Source: Fusobacterium ulcerans | GTDB lineage: Bacteria > Fusobacteriota > Fusobacteriia > Fusobacteriales > Fusobacteriaceae | DNA: 64,000 nucleotides | Reading direction: 5' to 3' | NCBI RefSeq assembly: GCF_003019675.1 | Contig: NZ_CP028105.1 | Location: 310,001 to 374,000 of the forward strand | Shown here: piece after piece, positions 1 through 8,954 of the stretch | Layout of the letters: each line of letters starts with the position of its first letter | How positions within the stretch are numbered: the first letter of the stretch is position 1 | Translations under genes and position numbers: made by a program | Notes under the pieces: generated by a model | What the model was told of the DNA's origin: nothing | Databases searched by the model: none | What the model saw: the letters and a program-made list of their open reading frames with translations, nothing else

Positions 1-1830
1 TTAGCTAATCTTTCTAAACAGGATAATTCTCCAATTATGGAAAGTCTTGTGTATAAATATTCTATCAACAACCACAGTGATATCTTTAGTGCAGTGGCTG
101 CTGTAAGAGATGGAAGAATAGAAGAGGGAGCTGCTCTTCTCAATGCAGCTTTAAAAACATCTACAATAAAAGGAATAAACCAAACAGAACTTGAACTGGA
201 AAAGAAAAATATTTATAACAGTTACAAAACTTTAGTTGCAAATAAAGAAAGCATCCAGCATGGAACATATATAAACGCCCTTGTGGAATACATCATGTCT
301 GGAGACAGCTTCCTAGATGTAGATAAGGAATTTGAAGTATTCTCAAAAGAATTAGACAAAATAAGATTATCTGATCTTAATAGAAGAATGAAAGAAATAT
401 ATGACAGCAATACTCTTTACTTCCTGACTGCTCCATCTACTGGAAAAGGTGTTCCAGATGAAAAGCAGCTTGAAAAAGTAATGACTGAGAGCAGAGATGC
501 AAAAGATAATCTATTGGATTTTTCTTCAGCAAATGTAGAGCTTCCTCCTATTAAGGTAACAAATGGAAAAATAACTGAATCTAAAGATGGAGCTTTTACT
601 CTTTCCAATGGAATTAAAGTATTATCTAAGTCAACAGACTTTGACAAAGATAAAATATATATAAAATTATTTAAAAAAGAGGGAAGCTCAGTTGATACAT
701 ACCCTGAATATTTGAATTCTATATTCAGCAGCGATCTTGTAATGAGTTCTGGAGCAGCTAATATTTCTCCTAATGATTTAGAAAACTTCATGAAGGGAAA
801 AAATTTCAGCGTGTCTCCATATATTACTGACTATGAGCAAGGAATTTCTATGACAACAGATAAAGAAAATCTTATCCCAGCTTTAGAATATATGAGCTAT
901 ACTGTAAAAGAACCTAAAATTGATGATGTAATATTTAAAACAATGATAGAAAATACTAAAGAAACTATCCTAAATAGAAATAACTCTCCAAGAGCTGTAT
1001 ATAATGATGAAATTTCTAAACTATACAGTGGAAACAATCCAAGAAGGCTTCCTCTGTCTCTTGAAGATTTAGAAAAAGTTAATAAAGATGAAGCTTTAAA
1101 TGTATTTAAGAATAAATTTGATGATTTTAATGGTTATCAATTATTAATAGTTGGTTCATTTGATGAAAAAGAACTTCCTGCACTCCTTGAGAAATATTTT
1201 GCTTCATTGCCTAGCAGTGAGAAAACAATTTCTCCTAAGCCGCTTGCTTTGAATATCCCTAAGGATATAGTAAAAAAAGAGGTAGTAAAGGGAATTGATA
1301 AAAAATCAACTGTAACTTTAATATTCCCATATAACAGTACTTATGGAGAAAAGGAAAGAATCCTGTACAGTGGTTTCTCAAGAGTATTAAATATAGCTCT
1401 TATTGAAGATATCAGAGAAAAAATAGGCGGTGTGTACTCTATCTCATCTAAAGTTTCTCTTTCACCTAATAATTTTGGTGAAGACAGAATGATAATAAGT
1501 TTCAGCTGTGACACTAAGAGAGCTGAAGAATTAACAAAAGCAGTCCTGCAAGTTATTTCTGATATGTCCAGCAAAGATATAGATCAGAAGAAAATAGACA
1601 GTATTATAAAAAACTATGAACTTTCATATAAAAATGAATTAAAAGAAAATGTATTCTGGTTAAATTATTTCTATCAAAAATCTACTGTTGATCCTGAATA
1701 CAAAGTTCCTACTCCAGAAGAATATGCAAAAATAATGCAGAAAAAAGATTTAATGGACTTTGCTAAGAAAGCAATAAACTTAAATAACTACATCAATGTA
1801 ACTTTGGTTCCTGAAAAGGAATCTTTATAA
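1..1830 (+). CDS. M16-family zinc peptidase, 3' part only (cut by window edge)
   Basis: The reading frame is open from base 1, so the true start lies upstream; 609 residues are visible. The C-terminal half has the M16 (pitrilysin/insulinase) fold pattern, ending in the substrate-binding R/Y-type motif IREKIGGVYSI (near 1408-1440). That motif belongs to the inactive second half of such enzymes. The HxxEH zinc motif of the first half is not in the visible part and should lie outside the window. Length and layout resemble PqqL-like proteins of about 900 residues. The role is presumably peptide degradation, perhaps in the periplasm; location cannot be judged without the N-terminus. The next gene follows after 20 bases with its own ribosome site. 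Confidence 0.85.
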   Translation, partial: LANLSKQDNSPIMESLVYKYSINNHSDIFSAVAAVRDGRIEEGAALLNAALKTSTIKGINQTELELEKKNIYNSYKTLVANKESIQHGTYINALVEYIMSGDSFLDVDKEFEVFSKELDKIRLSDLNRRMKEIYDSNTLYFLTAPSTGKGVPDEKQLEKVMTESRDAKDNLLDFSSANVELPPIKVTNGKITESKDGAFTLSNGIKVLSKSTDFDKDKIYIKLFKKEGSSVDTYPEYLNSIFSSDLVMSSGAANISPNDLENFMKGKNFSVSPYITDYEQGISMTTDKENLIPALEYMSYTVKEPKIDDVIFKTMIENTKETILNRNNSPRAVYNDEISKLYSGNNPRRLPLSLEDLEKVNKDEALNVFKNKFDDFNGYQLLIVGSFDEKELPALLEKYFASLPSSEKTISPKPLALNIPKDIVKKEVVKGIDKKSTVTLIFPYNSTYGEKERILYSGFSRVLNIALIEDIREKIGGVYSISSKVSLSPNNFGEDRMIISFSCDTKRAEELTKAVLQVISDMSSKDIDQKKIDSIIKNYELSYKNELKENVFWLNYFYQKSTVDPEYKVPTPEEYAKIMQKKDLMDFAKKAINLNNYINVTLVPEKESL

Positions 1831-1850
1831 TAAAAATTTAGGAGGAAATT

Positions 1851-2180
1851 ATGCCACATTTAAAAGTTAGAGGAATGGATAAAAAAGCTTTAATTGAAAA
1901 CAGCAAGGAGATAATTGATGGTCTTACTGAAATAATCAAGTGTGACAGAACTTGGTTTACTATTGAACATATGGATACTGAATATATCTATGATGGAAAA
2001 ATAGTAGATGGATATACATTTGTTGAACTGTACTGGTTTGAAAGAACTCCAGAAGTAAAAGCTATGGTTGGTGAATTTTTAACAAGAGCTATTAAAAAAA
2101 TAAATGGAGATAAAGACTGCTGTATTATCTTCTTCCCACTTCTTGGAGAAAACTACTGTGACAATGGGATATTTTTCTAA
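1851..2180 (+). CDS. DUF1904 family protein (tautomerase-like fold)
   Basis: This 109-residue protein starts MPHLKVRGM and matches the DUF1904 family, small proteins related in fold to tautomerase/MIF. A proline directly follows the initiator Met, as in tautomerases, but no enzymatic activity is established for the family. A strong AGGAGG site lies about 7 bases before the ATG. The stop codon overlaps the start of yaaA (TAATG), so the two are translationally coupled and almost certainly co-transcribed with the upstream peptidase gene. Confidence 0.75.
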   Translation: MPHLKVRGMDKKALIENSKEIIDGLTEIIKCDRTWFTIEHMDTEYIYDGKIVDGYTFVELYWFERTPEVKAMVGEFLTRAIKKINGDKDCCIIFFPLLGENYCDNGIFF

Positions 2181-2920
2181 TGAAGATCATATTTTCACCA
2201 AGTAAAGAGATGAGGAATAGGGATATATTATCTCTCCCCTCTTCTCCTATATTTTTCAAAGAAAAGAATAGTGAGCTTCTGAAAATGATTCAAAGTTTTT
2301 CTAAGGAAGAGATTGCAGAAATTATGAAAATTAAGGGTAAACTTTTGGAAGAAACTTTTGAGAATATAAGAAATTTCAATTCTTTAAAAGAGATATCTGC
2401 ATTTTCATTATACAATGGAGTTTCATTTAAAAATCTGGAATTAGAAAAATATGATAAAAGCAATGTTGAATATGCTGAAAATACTCTCCTTATTCTTTCT
2501 GCTTTTTATGGAGTTTTACATCCCTCTGATTCTGTTAAGAATTATAGATTGGATATGACTATGAAGCTTTCTTCATCATCACTCTATTCTTTTTGGAACA
2601 GAGAGGTTACAGACTATATCAGCTGTCTTTTAAAAAATGATTCTGATAAAACTCTTATAAACCTTGCTTCAGGAGAGTATTCTAAGATGATAGAGAGAAA
2701 ACATTTTCCATATAGAATTATTGATATTGATTTTAAAGAAAATAAAAATGGAAAATTTCAATCTGTCAGCAGCTTTGCAAAGCAGGGCAGAGGAAGTATG
2801 CTTAATTATCTCATCAAAAACAGGATTAATGTTGCAGAAAAAATCAAAGAATTTTCTGAGCTTGGATATTCAATTAATAATGAATTATCTGATAAGGATA
2901 AATTTATTTTTACTAGATAA
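2180..2920 (+). CDS. yaaA: YaaA (DUF328) family peroxide-stress protein
   Basis: At 246 residues this is the normal length for YaaA/DUF328. Family hallmarks are the N-terminal IIFSPSKEMR, the central LSAFYGVLHPSDSVKNYRLDM (in two parts) and the C-terminal basic segment. E. coli YaaA lowers free intracellular iron during peroxide stress and binds DNA; the same role here is inferred from family membership. It overlaps the previous stop by one base and is followed within 10 bases by a strong terminator, so it closes this rightward operon. Confidence 0.85.
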   Translation: MKIIFSPSKEMRNRDILSLPSSPIFFKEKNSELLKMIQSFSKEEIAEIMKIKGKLLEETFENIRNFNSLKEISAFSLYNGVSFKNLELEKYDKSNVEYAENTLLILSAFYGVLHPSDSVKNYRLDMTMKLSSSSLYSFWNREVTDYISCLLKNDSDKTLINLASGEYSKMIERKHFPYRIIDIDFKENKNGKFQSVSSFAKQGRGSMLNYLIKNRINVAEKIKEFSELGYSINNELSDKDKFIFTR

Positions 2921-2929
2921 TATTAAAAT

Positions 2930-2961
2930 GAAGGTACCTCATAAAAGTACCTTCGTTTTTT
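2930..2961 (+). terminator. Rho-independent terminator after yaaA
   Basis: An 8-bp perfect stem (GAAGGTAC/GTACCTTC at 2930-2937 and 2947-2954) with a 9-base loop is followed by G and six T. It ends the rightward M16 peptidase-DUF1904-yaaA unit just before the convergent gene at 2976. Confidence 0.85.
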
Positions 2962-2975
2962 ATAAATCCTGCTTA

Positions 2976-3254
2976 CTAATCTGCTATCAGCAAGTTGTTT
3001 GGAAGAATTATTCCTCTTCCATCTCCCTCTTCAACATTTCCTGATTTTGTTGTTCCATTTTCTGTCCAAACAATATATAAAGATTTTCTTCTTCCTACTA
3101 AAGGATCTCCAGCAATATCATTTCCAGCTTTAAATTCTCTTTTTCCTGCTTTATATCCTGCTTTTATTTTTTCAGTTACATTTATTGTTTTTTCATGATA
3201 TCCATACCCTGCAAAAATAATAGTATTTTGTTTTATTTTATTTATTAAATCCAT
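2976..3254 (-). CDS. Small DUF3395-like protein of unknown function
   Basis: This 92-residue protein has no signal peptide. It shows a pattern reminiscent of DUF3395-type domains: GYGYHEKTINVT near the N-terminus, then AGNDIAGDPLVGRRKSLYIV and a closing glycine-rich GRGIILP. The GDP..G..K.L core is the best recognisable feature. The function is unknown. It lies 12 bases downstream of the 191-residue gene with a good GAGGAG site, so the two are probably one transcript. The family call is tentative. Confidence 0.6.
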   Translation of the reverse strand: MDLINKIKQNTIIFAGYGYHEKTINVTEKIKAGYKAGKREFKAGNDIAGDPLVGRRKSLYIVWTENGTTKSGNVEEGDGRGIILPNNLLIAD

Positions 3255-3266
3255 AATTACTCCTCC

Positions 3267-3842
3267 TCAATTTTTATCTTGCCATTCTTTTTCTATATTA
3301 TTCCATCTTCTTTTTACATCTTCTGGATGCTCTTTTCCCCACTTTAAACCTAATTTGAAATTAAGAATATCTTCTGGGATTAGTGAAACTTTTGTTTGCA
3401 GCCATTGATGCATCTTTCCACCTTTGCTCAAACAGAATTGATTATGATAATCTACCAGATAAACGAAAGTTTTTTCCCCCATATCTGGAAGTTTTTCCAG
3501 TGAAGCCACATGAGATATCATTTTCTTTGTATGCTCAATATCGAGTTCATCTATCTCTTTTCTATGAGCTTTTAGTTTTTCATTTAGTGGAGCTATATCC
3601 TTATCAAGCCTTAAAAGTTTATCAATTTCAGCTTGTGTAAAACCACATTTGCTTCTAAGAAAATTTCTAGCTCCCTCATTATGTTTCACATCAAACTGGC
3701 TTCTTCCAAAACTATATCCAGATATTCCCCCTGCAAAGCTAAACTTGCAAATAACATTTTCATTTCCACTGATTTCATTTAAGGCTATTACCTTCATAAC
3801 CTTTTCCACATTAATACTTTCACATATTTCCTTTACTTTCAT
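3267..3842 (-). CDS. Hypothetical protein, possibly lysozyme-like
   Basis: This 191-residue protein lacks an evident signal peptide. The segment NEISGNENV...GGISGYSFGRSQFDVKHN resembles the glutamate-containing active-site region of small phage-type muramidases (a Glu in an early helix, then a Gly/Ser-rich sheet with FGRSQ). The rest is helical and charged, as in lysozyme-like folds. This is pattern resemblance only and may be wrong. An AGGAGG site precedes the ATG. With the 92-residue gene behind it, it forms a two-gene unit of unknown role, conceivably a small cargo of phage or toxin origin. Confidence 0.6.
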   Translation of the reverse strand: MKVKEICESINVEKVMKVIALNEISGNENVICKFSFAGGISGYSFGRSQFDVKHNEGARNFLRSKCGFTQAEIDKLLRLDKDIAPLNEKLKAHRKEIDELDIEHTKKMISHVASLEKLPDMGEKTFVYLVDYHNQFCLSKGGKMHQWLQTKVSLIPEDILNFKLGLKWGKEHPEDVKRRWNNIEKEWQDKN

Positions 3843-4204
3843 TCTTACCTCCTATTTTTTAGTAAGTATAAGCTTTATGTTGTTGTCTTTTTTTATGAAT
3901 TCGTAATTAAATGACTTTCTTTTTCCAAACCATTCTTTATATCCAAGATTATACCATTTTTTTTAAAAGAAAAACATATCTTAGCTTAATAAAATTTATA
4001 TTCTTTCAGTATATTTTTTTATATGTTATCTCATTAATTAAATATCCCATCTTTTTATAAAAATTTTAAAATTTTTCTTTCTATCTTTTAAAGAAAATTC
4101 TTAGAATTATTTTTGAATATAAAAAACACCCTCCATCTTAGCTAGCTAAAATTTTGGGTGCAGTTCAATTACAAAATTCTTTTCTCTTATGCAATATAAT
4201 TATT
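3843..4204 (-). other. Intergenic region between the pdu cluster and the lysozyme-like gene
   Basis: About 360 bases of very AT-rich sequence with no plausible ORF. It holds the terminator of the pdu cluster at 4121-4160 and must contain the promoter of the leftward gene ending at 3842. Several TATAAT-like boxes are possible, but none has a convincing -35 partner. Confidence 0.6.
4121..4160 (-). terminator. Terminator of the leftward pdu cluster
   Basis: Read on the minus strand, CACCC and GGGTG arms (4156-4160 and 4127-4131) enclose a second self-complementary core TTAGCTAGCTAA and are followed by six T. It lies about 45 bases past the pduF stop and is the natural 3' end of the microcompartment transcript. 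Confidence 0.75.
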
Positions 4205-4960
4205 TTAATTAAATATAGCTGTATATAAAAGTGCTCCTAAAACTGCTCCTATGATAGGGGCTATAATCGGCACCCATGCATATGCCCAGTCTGAACTTCC
4301 TTTATGTTTTATCGGAAGAAGAGCATGCATTATTCTAGGTCCTAAATCTCTTGCTGGGTTAAGAGCGTATCCTGTAGGCCCTCCAAAACTCATACCGATT
4401 GCCCAAACTAAAAATCCTACTAAAAGTCCACCTAGTATTCCAATATTTCCTGATGCCTCTGCTCCATTAGAAAGTGTAAAAGCAACTGCTGTATTCTTTG
4501 CATTTCCTATTCCTAATACTCCAAAAACAAACATAGCAGTAGCAAGTATTTCTGTTACACAGTTCCAAAAATAATTTCTTATAGCTGGTCCTGTACAGAA
4601 TATAGCAAGTAATGCTCCTTGATTTTCCTCTTCATCGAAATGCAGTTTAAAAGTCAAAAATACTAAAAGACTTCCAAACATTGCTCCAAGTATTTGTGCT
4701 GCTATATATCCAAAAAGATATTCCCATTTTAAAGCCCCTATCACAGCTAATGCTATAGAAAGTGCTGGATTAAGATGTGCTCCGCTTATCCATCCTACTG
4801 TATATACTGCTGTTGCTATTCCTAGAGCCCAAGCTGCTGTGATTACCATCCAACCGGCTCCCTGTGCCTTAGATTTCGTCAATGAAACGTTTGCTACTAC
4901 CCCTCCCCCAAAGAAAATAATGATGGCTGTTCCTATAAACTCTGCTAGATAAACATTCAT
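4205..4960 (-). CDS. pduF: MIP-family propanediol/glycerol facilitator (PduF-like)
   Basis: This 251-residue, six-helix aquaglyceroporin has both pore motifs: NPA at residues 64-66 and NPARD at 201-205. The Asp after the second NPAR is typical of glycerol-type (GlpF) rather than water-only channels. It would let 1,2-propanediol or glycerol cross the inner membrane by diffusion. It is the last gene of the pdu cluster, 23 bases after the eutJ-like gene, which is why PduF is preferred over GlpF; the sequence alone cannot distinguish the two. Confidence 0.88.
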   Translation of the reverse strand: MNVYLAEFIGTAIIIFFGGGVVANVSLTKSKAQGAGWMVITAAWALGIATAVYTVGWISGAHLNPALSIALAVIGALKWEYLFGYIAAQILGAMFGSLLVFLTFKLHFDEEENQGALLAIFCTGPAIRNYFWNCVTEILATAMFVFGVLGIGNAKNTAVAFTLSNGAEASGNIGILGGLLVGFLVWAIGMSFGGPTGYALNPARDLGPRIMHALLPIKHKGSSDWAYAWVPIIAPIIGAVLGALLYTAIFN

Positions 4961-4983
4961 ATTCTAAACCCTCCTATATATTT

Positions 4984-5805
4984 TTACTCTAAACCTGTAA
5001 GTGCTATCCCTAGTGGTGTCACTAAAAGTGGTTTATAAGTTTTGATGACTTTTCTTTTGAGCTCTTTTTCAAAAACGCTTTCAAATTCTTTAAATGTGCA
5101 AGCTCCTCCAACTATATACACATCTTTTACATCAAAATCCTGAATAAATTTTTTAACTATAGAAGCCATTTTTTCAACTACCGGCCTGATTATTTGAAAA
5201 ACTTCCCCTTCTCTTTTAATATCTTTTTTTATTTTTTCAGCTTCATCAAAAGTTATTCCATAATTTCCAGCAAGCACCAGAGACATATGAGTTCCTCCAG
5301 TAGGCTCATCTGCTGTAAAAATTACCTTCCCATCTTTTAAAATGCTTATTCCAGTAGTTCCTCCCCCGACATCTACAACTGCTCCATCTTTTATTTTTAA
5401 AACTTTTGCAGCTGCTGAAGGCTCATCCACTACCTTGATTACATCTATATCTGCCGATTCTATTACATTCACTATTGCTTTTACACTTCCACTCTCTACT
5501 CCAGGCGGTATAGCTGTAAATCCCTTATTAATTTCTATTCCAAGTTTATATTCAAGATTCTCTTTCATTTTTTTCACTATATTGATTGCTCCAATAAAAT
5601 CCACTACTATCCCATCTTTTACAACAGATGACTGATAGCTTTCTCCTCCTACTGGAACTCCATTTTTGTCCACTACACACATTACAATATTAGCTGTTCC
5701 TAGATCCACTCCAACATAATATTCATCTTTTTCAAAGCTCAGATTTGGCTCTTCTATGGCTTTATCAAATTGCTTTATATATTCGTTTACTTTTTTAAGA
5801 TTCAT
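4984..5805 (-). CDS. eutJ: EutJ-family actin/Hsp70-like ATPase of the microcompartment locus
   Basis: This 273-residue protein of the actin/Hsp70 ATPase superfamily matches EutJ. It has the phosphate-1 motif VGVDLGTANIVMCV near residue 28, the Hsp70-like VDEPSAAAKVL and the phosphate-2 motif VVDVGGGTTG. EutJ is thought to act as a chaperone-like factor in ethanolamine microcompartments, but its exact role is unproven. Here it sits in a propanediol locus between pduT and pduF, 17 bases downstream of pduT. Both neighbours are on the same strand and are probably co-transcribed. Confidence 0.85.
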   Translation of the reverse strand: MNLKKVNEYIKQFDKAIEEPNLSFEKDEYYVGVDLGTANIVMCVVDKNGVPVGGESYQSSVVKDGIVVDFIGAINIVKKMKENLEYKLGIEINKGFTAIPPGVESGSVKAIVNVIESADIDVIKVVDEPSAAAKVLKIKDGAVVDVGGGTTGISILKDGKVIFTADEPTGGTHMSLVLAGNYGITFDEAEKIKKDIKREGEVFQIIRPVVEKMASIVKKFIQDFDVKDVYIVGGACTFKEFESVFEKELKRKVIKTYKPLLVTPLGIALTGLE

Positions 5806-5822
5806 ATTTATCTCCCTGTCTT

Positions 5823-6380
5823 CTAAAAATAAAAACTTTTTAAAAATTCTCTATTTGGTGAATTAATTACCTCTGAAGATATGAGTTCTTTTAACCCCAT
5901 CCCTTCTATTTTATTCACTATATTTATTACAGATGAAGTATCCCCTTCAAATAAAATAACCCCTTTATTACACATACCCAGTCCTATTTTTATAGTCAAT
6001 ACTTCTACTGGACTTTCATCTTCTATATAGTCTGCTGTTTCTATAGCCTGTACAGTATTTGAAAATTCAAGAACTCCTAAACTTTTTACAGAGTCAGAAA
6101 ATTTCACGCTTTTATTAATCTTTTTCAGAAGGTATTCATCTACTCCACTGACTAATCTTTCAGTTATATGTTTATGTTTTTCATTCTCTTTAATTTCACT
6201 TATATATTTTCTAAGACTCTCTATCTCCCCTTGATTTCCACTGCATATTATCATGTATCTTCCAGGACATAAAAGTTTTAATATTTCCATACTTACATTA
6301 AAATTCTTAGTTATTTCATCCAGTACAAAAAATCCTGTACTTATATTTTTAAATTCCAATAGAATCAATGATTTTTTCAT
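5823..6380 (-). CDS. pduT: Tandem-BMC shell protein PduT with conserved Fe-S cysteine
   Basis: This 185-residue protein consists of two BMC domains (about 1-90 and 100-185), the length of Salmonella PduT (184). The motif LLCPGRY places a cysteine at residue 38, the position that holds the [4Fe-4S] cluster at the trimer pore in PduT. It is therefore likely to be an electron-conducting shell tile. Its usual partner, the cobalamin reductase PduS, is not encoded in the window. A terminator-like hairpin and a 145-base gap separate it from pduP, so pduT-eutJ-pduF may be expressed at a different level from the main cluster. The sequence is more diverged than the other shell proteins. Confidence 0.88.
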   Translation of the reverse strand: MKKSLILLEFKNISTGFFVLDEITKNFNVSMEILKLLCPGRYMIICSGNQGEIESLRKYISEIKENEKHKHITERLVSGVDEYLLKKINKSVKFSDSVKSLGVLEFSNTVQAIETADYIEDESPVEVLTIKIGLGMCNKGVILFEGDTSSVINIVNKIEGMGLKELISSEVINSPNREFLKSFYF

Positions 6381-6413
6381 TTTCTTCCTCCTCTCCCTTG
6401 TATCCTTCTTATG

Positions 6414-6443
6414 ATTCTAAAATAAATATATTTTATTCCACAA
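6414..6443 (-). promoter_or_regulatory. Possible internal promoter before pduT
   Basis: On the minus strand, TTGTGG (6438-6443) and TAGAAT (6414-6419) are 18 bases apart, upstream of the pduT ribosome site (GAGGAGG). It follows directly after the pduP terminator-like hairpin, which makes a second start plausible, but the boxes are weak. Confidence 0.3.
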
Positions 6444-6466
6444 CTATAAAAAAGATATTTTTGAAG

Positions 6467-6511
6467 AAAAGACTGACTAAAAATTAAATTTATCTTTTAA
6501 ATCAGTCTTTT
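6467..6511 (-). terminator. Terminator-like hairpin after pduP
   Basis: A perfect 10-bp stem (AAAAGACTGA/TCAGTCTTTT) has a long A/T loop. On the minus strand it is followed only by CTTC, so the U-tract is mostly inside the stem. It may attenuate read-through from pduP into pduT-eutJ-pduF or protect the 3' end of the upstream message. Confidence 0.55.
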
Positions 6512-6525
6512 CCTATTGATAAAAA

Positions 6526-7935
6526 TTATTTTATAGATAATCCACCTACAAGAACGCATCTTCTGTTTCTTGCAAAACTCTTAGCTGATGTAAGTCCTTC
6601 TCCAGTAGGTCCAGCTATAGTAAATGTAGTATGTCCTTCTCCACCTACTCCGATTCCTGCAAAAGAAGGTCCATTTTTAACTAATATAGTAGTTTCCATA
6701 TCTCTTGCATATTTTGTAAGTATGTCTATATTTTTAGAATGTATCATGGCAGTATGTCTAAGTCCATGTTCTAATTTTTTTGATACCTCTATTCCTTCTA
6801 AAGCATTCTTTACTCTAATAATAGGAAGTATTGGCATTAACAATTCCTCTACAGCAAATGGATGATCTTTGTCAGCCTCAGTAATAATAACTCTTATTTC
6901 ACCTCCAACATTTATTCCTAAATCCTTTAGAATATATGAAGCATCCTTTCCAACATATGCTCTATTAGGAGATCCATTTTTCAAAACCATAGCAACAAGT
7001 CTATCTATTACTGATTTATCTTTTATTAAATATGCTCCATTTTTCTGCATTTCAAATATCAGATAATCTGTTATAGAATCTACTGCCACTACTTCTTTTT
7101 CAGCAATACATGGAAGATTGTTGTCAAAACTGCATCCTGCAACTATATCTCTTGCTGCTTTTTCAATATCAGCAGTTTCATCAACCAATACTGGTGGGTT
7201 CCCTGCTCCTGCACCAATGGCTTTTTTTCCACTTGACATTACACTTTTGACTACTCCCGGTCCCCCAGTAGCTACCAGCATTTTTATATCTGGATTTTCC
7301 ATCATCCTATTTGTATTTTCTATGCTTGGTTCGGCAATAGTTACTACAAGATTTTCTGGCCCTCCAGCTTTTCTTACAGCTTCGTTTATTATCTCTACAG
7401 TTTTTATTGAAGTTCTCTTTGCTCCTGGGTGAGGGGCAAATACAACAGAGTTTCCTGCTGATATCATTCCAATAGAATTACATATTATTGTCTCACTTGG
7501 ATTTGTTGATGGTGTTATAGCTCCTATCACTCCATATGGTGAAAGTTCCATAACTGTAAGTCCATCATCTCCACTGAAAGCAAATGCTCTTAAATCTTCT
7601 ACTCCTGGAGTTTTTTCTATTGTCACCTGATGCTTCAGAGCTTTATCAGCTGCTCTTCCCATACCAGTTTCCTTTACTCCAAGTTCTGCTAATTCTACAA
7701 CATAATCTTTCATTACTTCTCTAATAGAAGCTACTATTTTTTCTCTCATTTCTAATCTCGAGCTAAATAATATCTCCTGAGCTTTTTTTGCAGCTGCAAT
7801 AGCTTCATCCATTGAAGAGAAAACTCCATTTTTAGGACTCTCACAGCTTTGACACCCTGCTTTTATATCTGTTTTCTTCAATTCCTTCATTATCAGAGCA
7901 ACTATTTCATCCATGTTATTTGCTTCTAAATTCAT
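6526..7935 (-). CDS. pduP: CoA-acylating propionaldehyde dehydrogenase PduP
   Basis: This 469-residue aldehyde dehydrogenase of the PduP/EutE type converts propionaldehyde, NAD+ and CoA to propionyl-CoA inside the microcompartment. The catalytic Cys lies in NLPCIAEK at residue 276, and the nucleotide-binding ATGGPGVV is near 222-229. The first 20 residues (MDEIVALIMKELKK region) form the amphipathic encapsulation helix that targets PduP to the shell lumen, followed by a Cys/Gly/Pro-rich linker (CQSCESP). It is 12 bases downstream of pduO, with a good AGGAGG site. Confidence 0.95.
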   Translation of the reverse strand: MNLEANNMDEIVALIMKELKKTDIKAGCQSCESPKNGVFSSMDEAIAAAKKAQEILFSSRLEMREKIVASIREVMKDYVVELAELGVKETGMGRAADKALKHQVTIEKTPGVEDLRAFAFSGDDGLTVMELSPYGVIGAITPSTNPSETIICNSIGMISAGNSVVFAPHPGAKRTSIKTVEIINEAVRKAGGPENLVVTIAEPSIENTNRMMENPDIKMLVATGGPGVVKSVMSSGKKAIGAGAGNPPVLVDETADIEKAARDIVAGCSFDNNLPCIAEKEVVAVDSITDYLIFEMQKNGAYLIKDKSVIDRLVAMVLKNGSPNRAYVGKDASYILKDLGINVGGEIRVIITEADKDHPFAVEELLMPILPIIRVKNALEGIEVSKKLEHGLRHTAMIHSKNIDILTKYARDMETTILVKNGPSFAGIGVGGEGHTTFTIAGPTGEGLTSAKSFARNRRCVLVGGLSIK

Positions 7936-7947
7936 ATTAATTTCCTC

Positions 7948-8943
7948 CTAACTTTTACAAAAAGCTTCTACACAAGCTTTTGCAACTGTCATATCTTCAT
8001 CTACTGTTCCTCCGCTCACTCCTACTGCTCCTACTATTTCACCATTTTTCTTCAGCGGAGAACCTCCGCCAAATACTACATACCTTTGATCTGTATGCAG
8101 TCCATATAGAGAGCCGTTAGGCTGAACCAGTTTTGCAAGTTCTGATGTTTCTATTTTTAAAGCTGCTGCTGTATATGCTTTTTTCAATGCTATTTCTATA
8201 CTTGCCAATATAGCATTGTCCATTTTTTCTTCCAGTATAAGATTCCCTTCTGAATTAACAACTGCCAGAACAAAATCTTTCTTTATCTCTCTAGCTTTAT
8301 TTTTCCCAGATTCCACTATTTTTTTTGCTTCCTCTAAAGACAGCAGATTCTTTTTTTCATAAACATTAATTTTTTCTATAATAGCATTTGAAATATGTCT
8401 TACTGCTTCCTGATCTTCTACTACTCTAGCTAAAACGAATAATATATCTGAAACTCTATTGACATACTTCAATACTTCAGGAGCTACTTCATCTCTTTCT
8501 TTTAAAGCTACTATTTTTCTTTCGCTTCTTCTCACTACTGTTCTGGCTACATGAAGAGCGGCAGATTCTATATTTTCCCCTGGAATAATAAACTTATATA
8601 ATGGAAGAAGATTTTTTGAATATTCATCCATTATTTTTTCAAGATTTTCTATATCTGATATTTCTATTTTTTCTTTAAGTTTAGTTATTCCATTTTTATC
8701 ACTTGCTAAATATGCCCCTATTACAAGAAATTTTTCCTGTATTTTATAGAGTATATCTTTTATTTCTTTATCCTTTATTAAAGCTCTGGCAGCTCCTATG
8801 AATGCAGCAGATTCATCTATATTTCCATAAGTATCTACTTTGATACTATTTTTTGATATCCTGCTCCCACCATATAGTCCTGTTTCTCCAGAATCTCCTT
8901 TTCTTGTATATACTTTCATTAAATTGGTGTAGACCTCTTTCAT
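7948..8943 (-). CDS. pduO: PduO: ATP:cob(I)alamin adenosyltransferase fused to GlcG/HbpS-like domain
   Basis: This 331-residue two-domain protein regenerates adenosylcobalamin, the diol dehydratase cofactor. Residues about 9-185 are the PduO-type adenosyltransferase (KVYTRKGDSGETGLYGG is the ATP-binding loop; RRSERKIV and the later helix VNRVSDILFVLAR are conserved). Residues about 200-331 are the PduO C-terminal (GlcG/HbpS-like) domain with YTAAALK and GAVGVSGG. An AGGTGGTG site supports the start at 8943. A second Met eight codons in would give the canonical MKVYTRKGD start, so the first eight residues are uncertain. It is followed by pduP after 12 bases. Confidence 0.93.
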   Translation of the reverse strand: MKEVYTNLMKVYTRKGDSGETGLYGGSRISKNSIKVDTYGNIDESAAFIGAARALIKDKEIKDILYKIQEKFLVIGAYLASDKNGITKLKEKIEISDIENLEKIMDEYSKNLLPLYKFIIPGENIESAALHVARTVVRRSERKIVALKERDEVAPEVLKYVNRVSDILFVLARVVEDQEAVRHISNAIIEKINVYEKKNLLSLEEAKKIVESGKNKAREIKKDFVLAVVNSEGNLILEEKMDNAILASIEIALKKAYTAAALKIETSELAKLVQPNGSLYGLHTDQRYVVFGGGSPLKKNGEIVGAVGVSGGTVDEDMTVAKACVEAFCKS

Positions 8944-8954
8944 CTCTTCACCAC

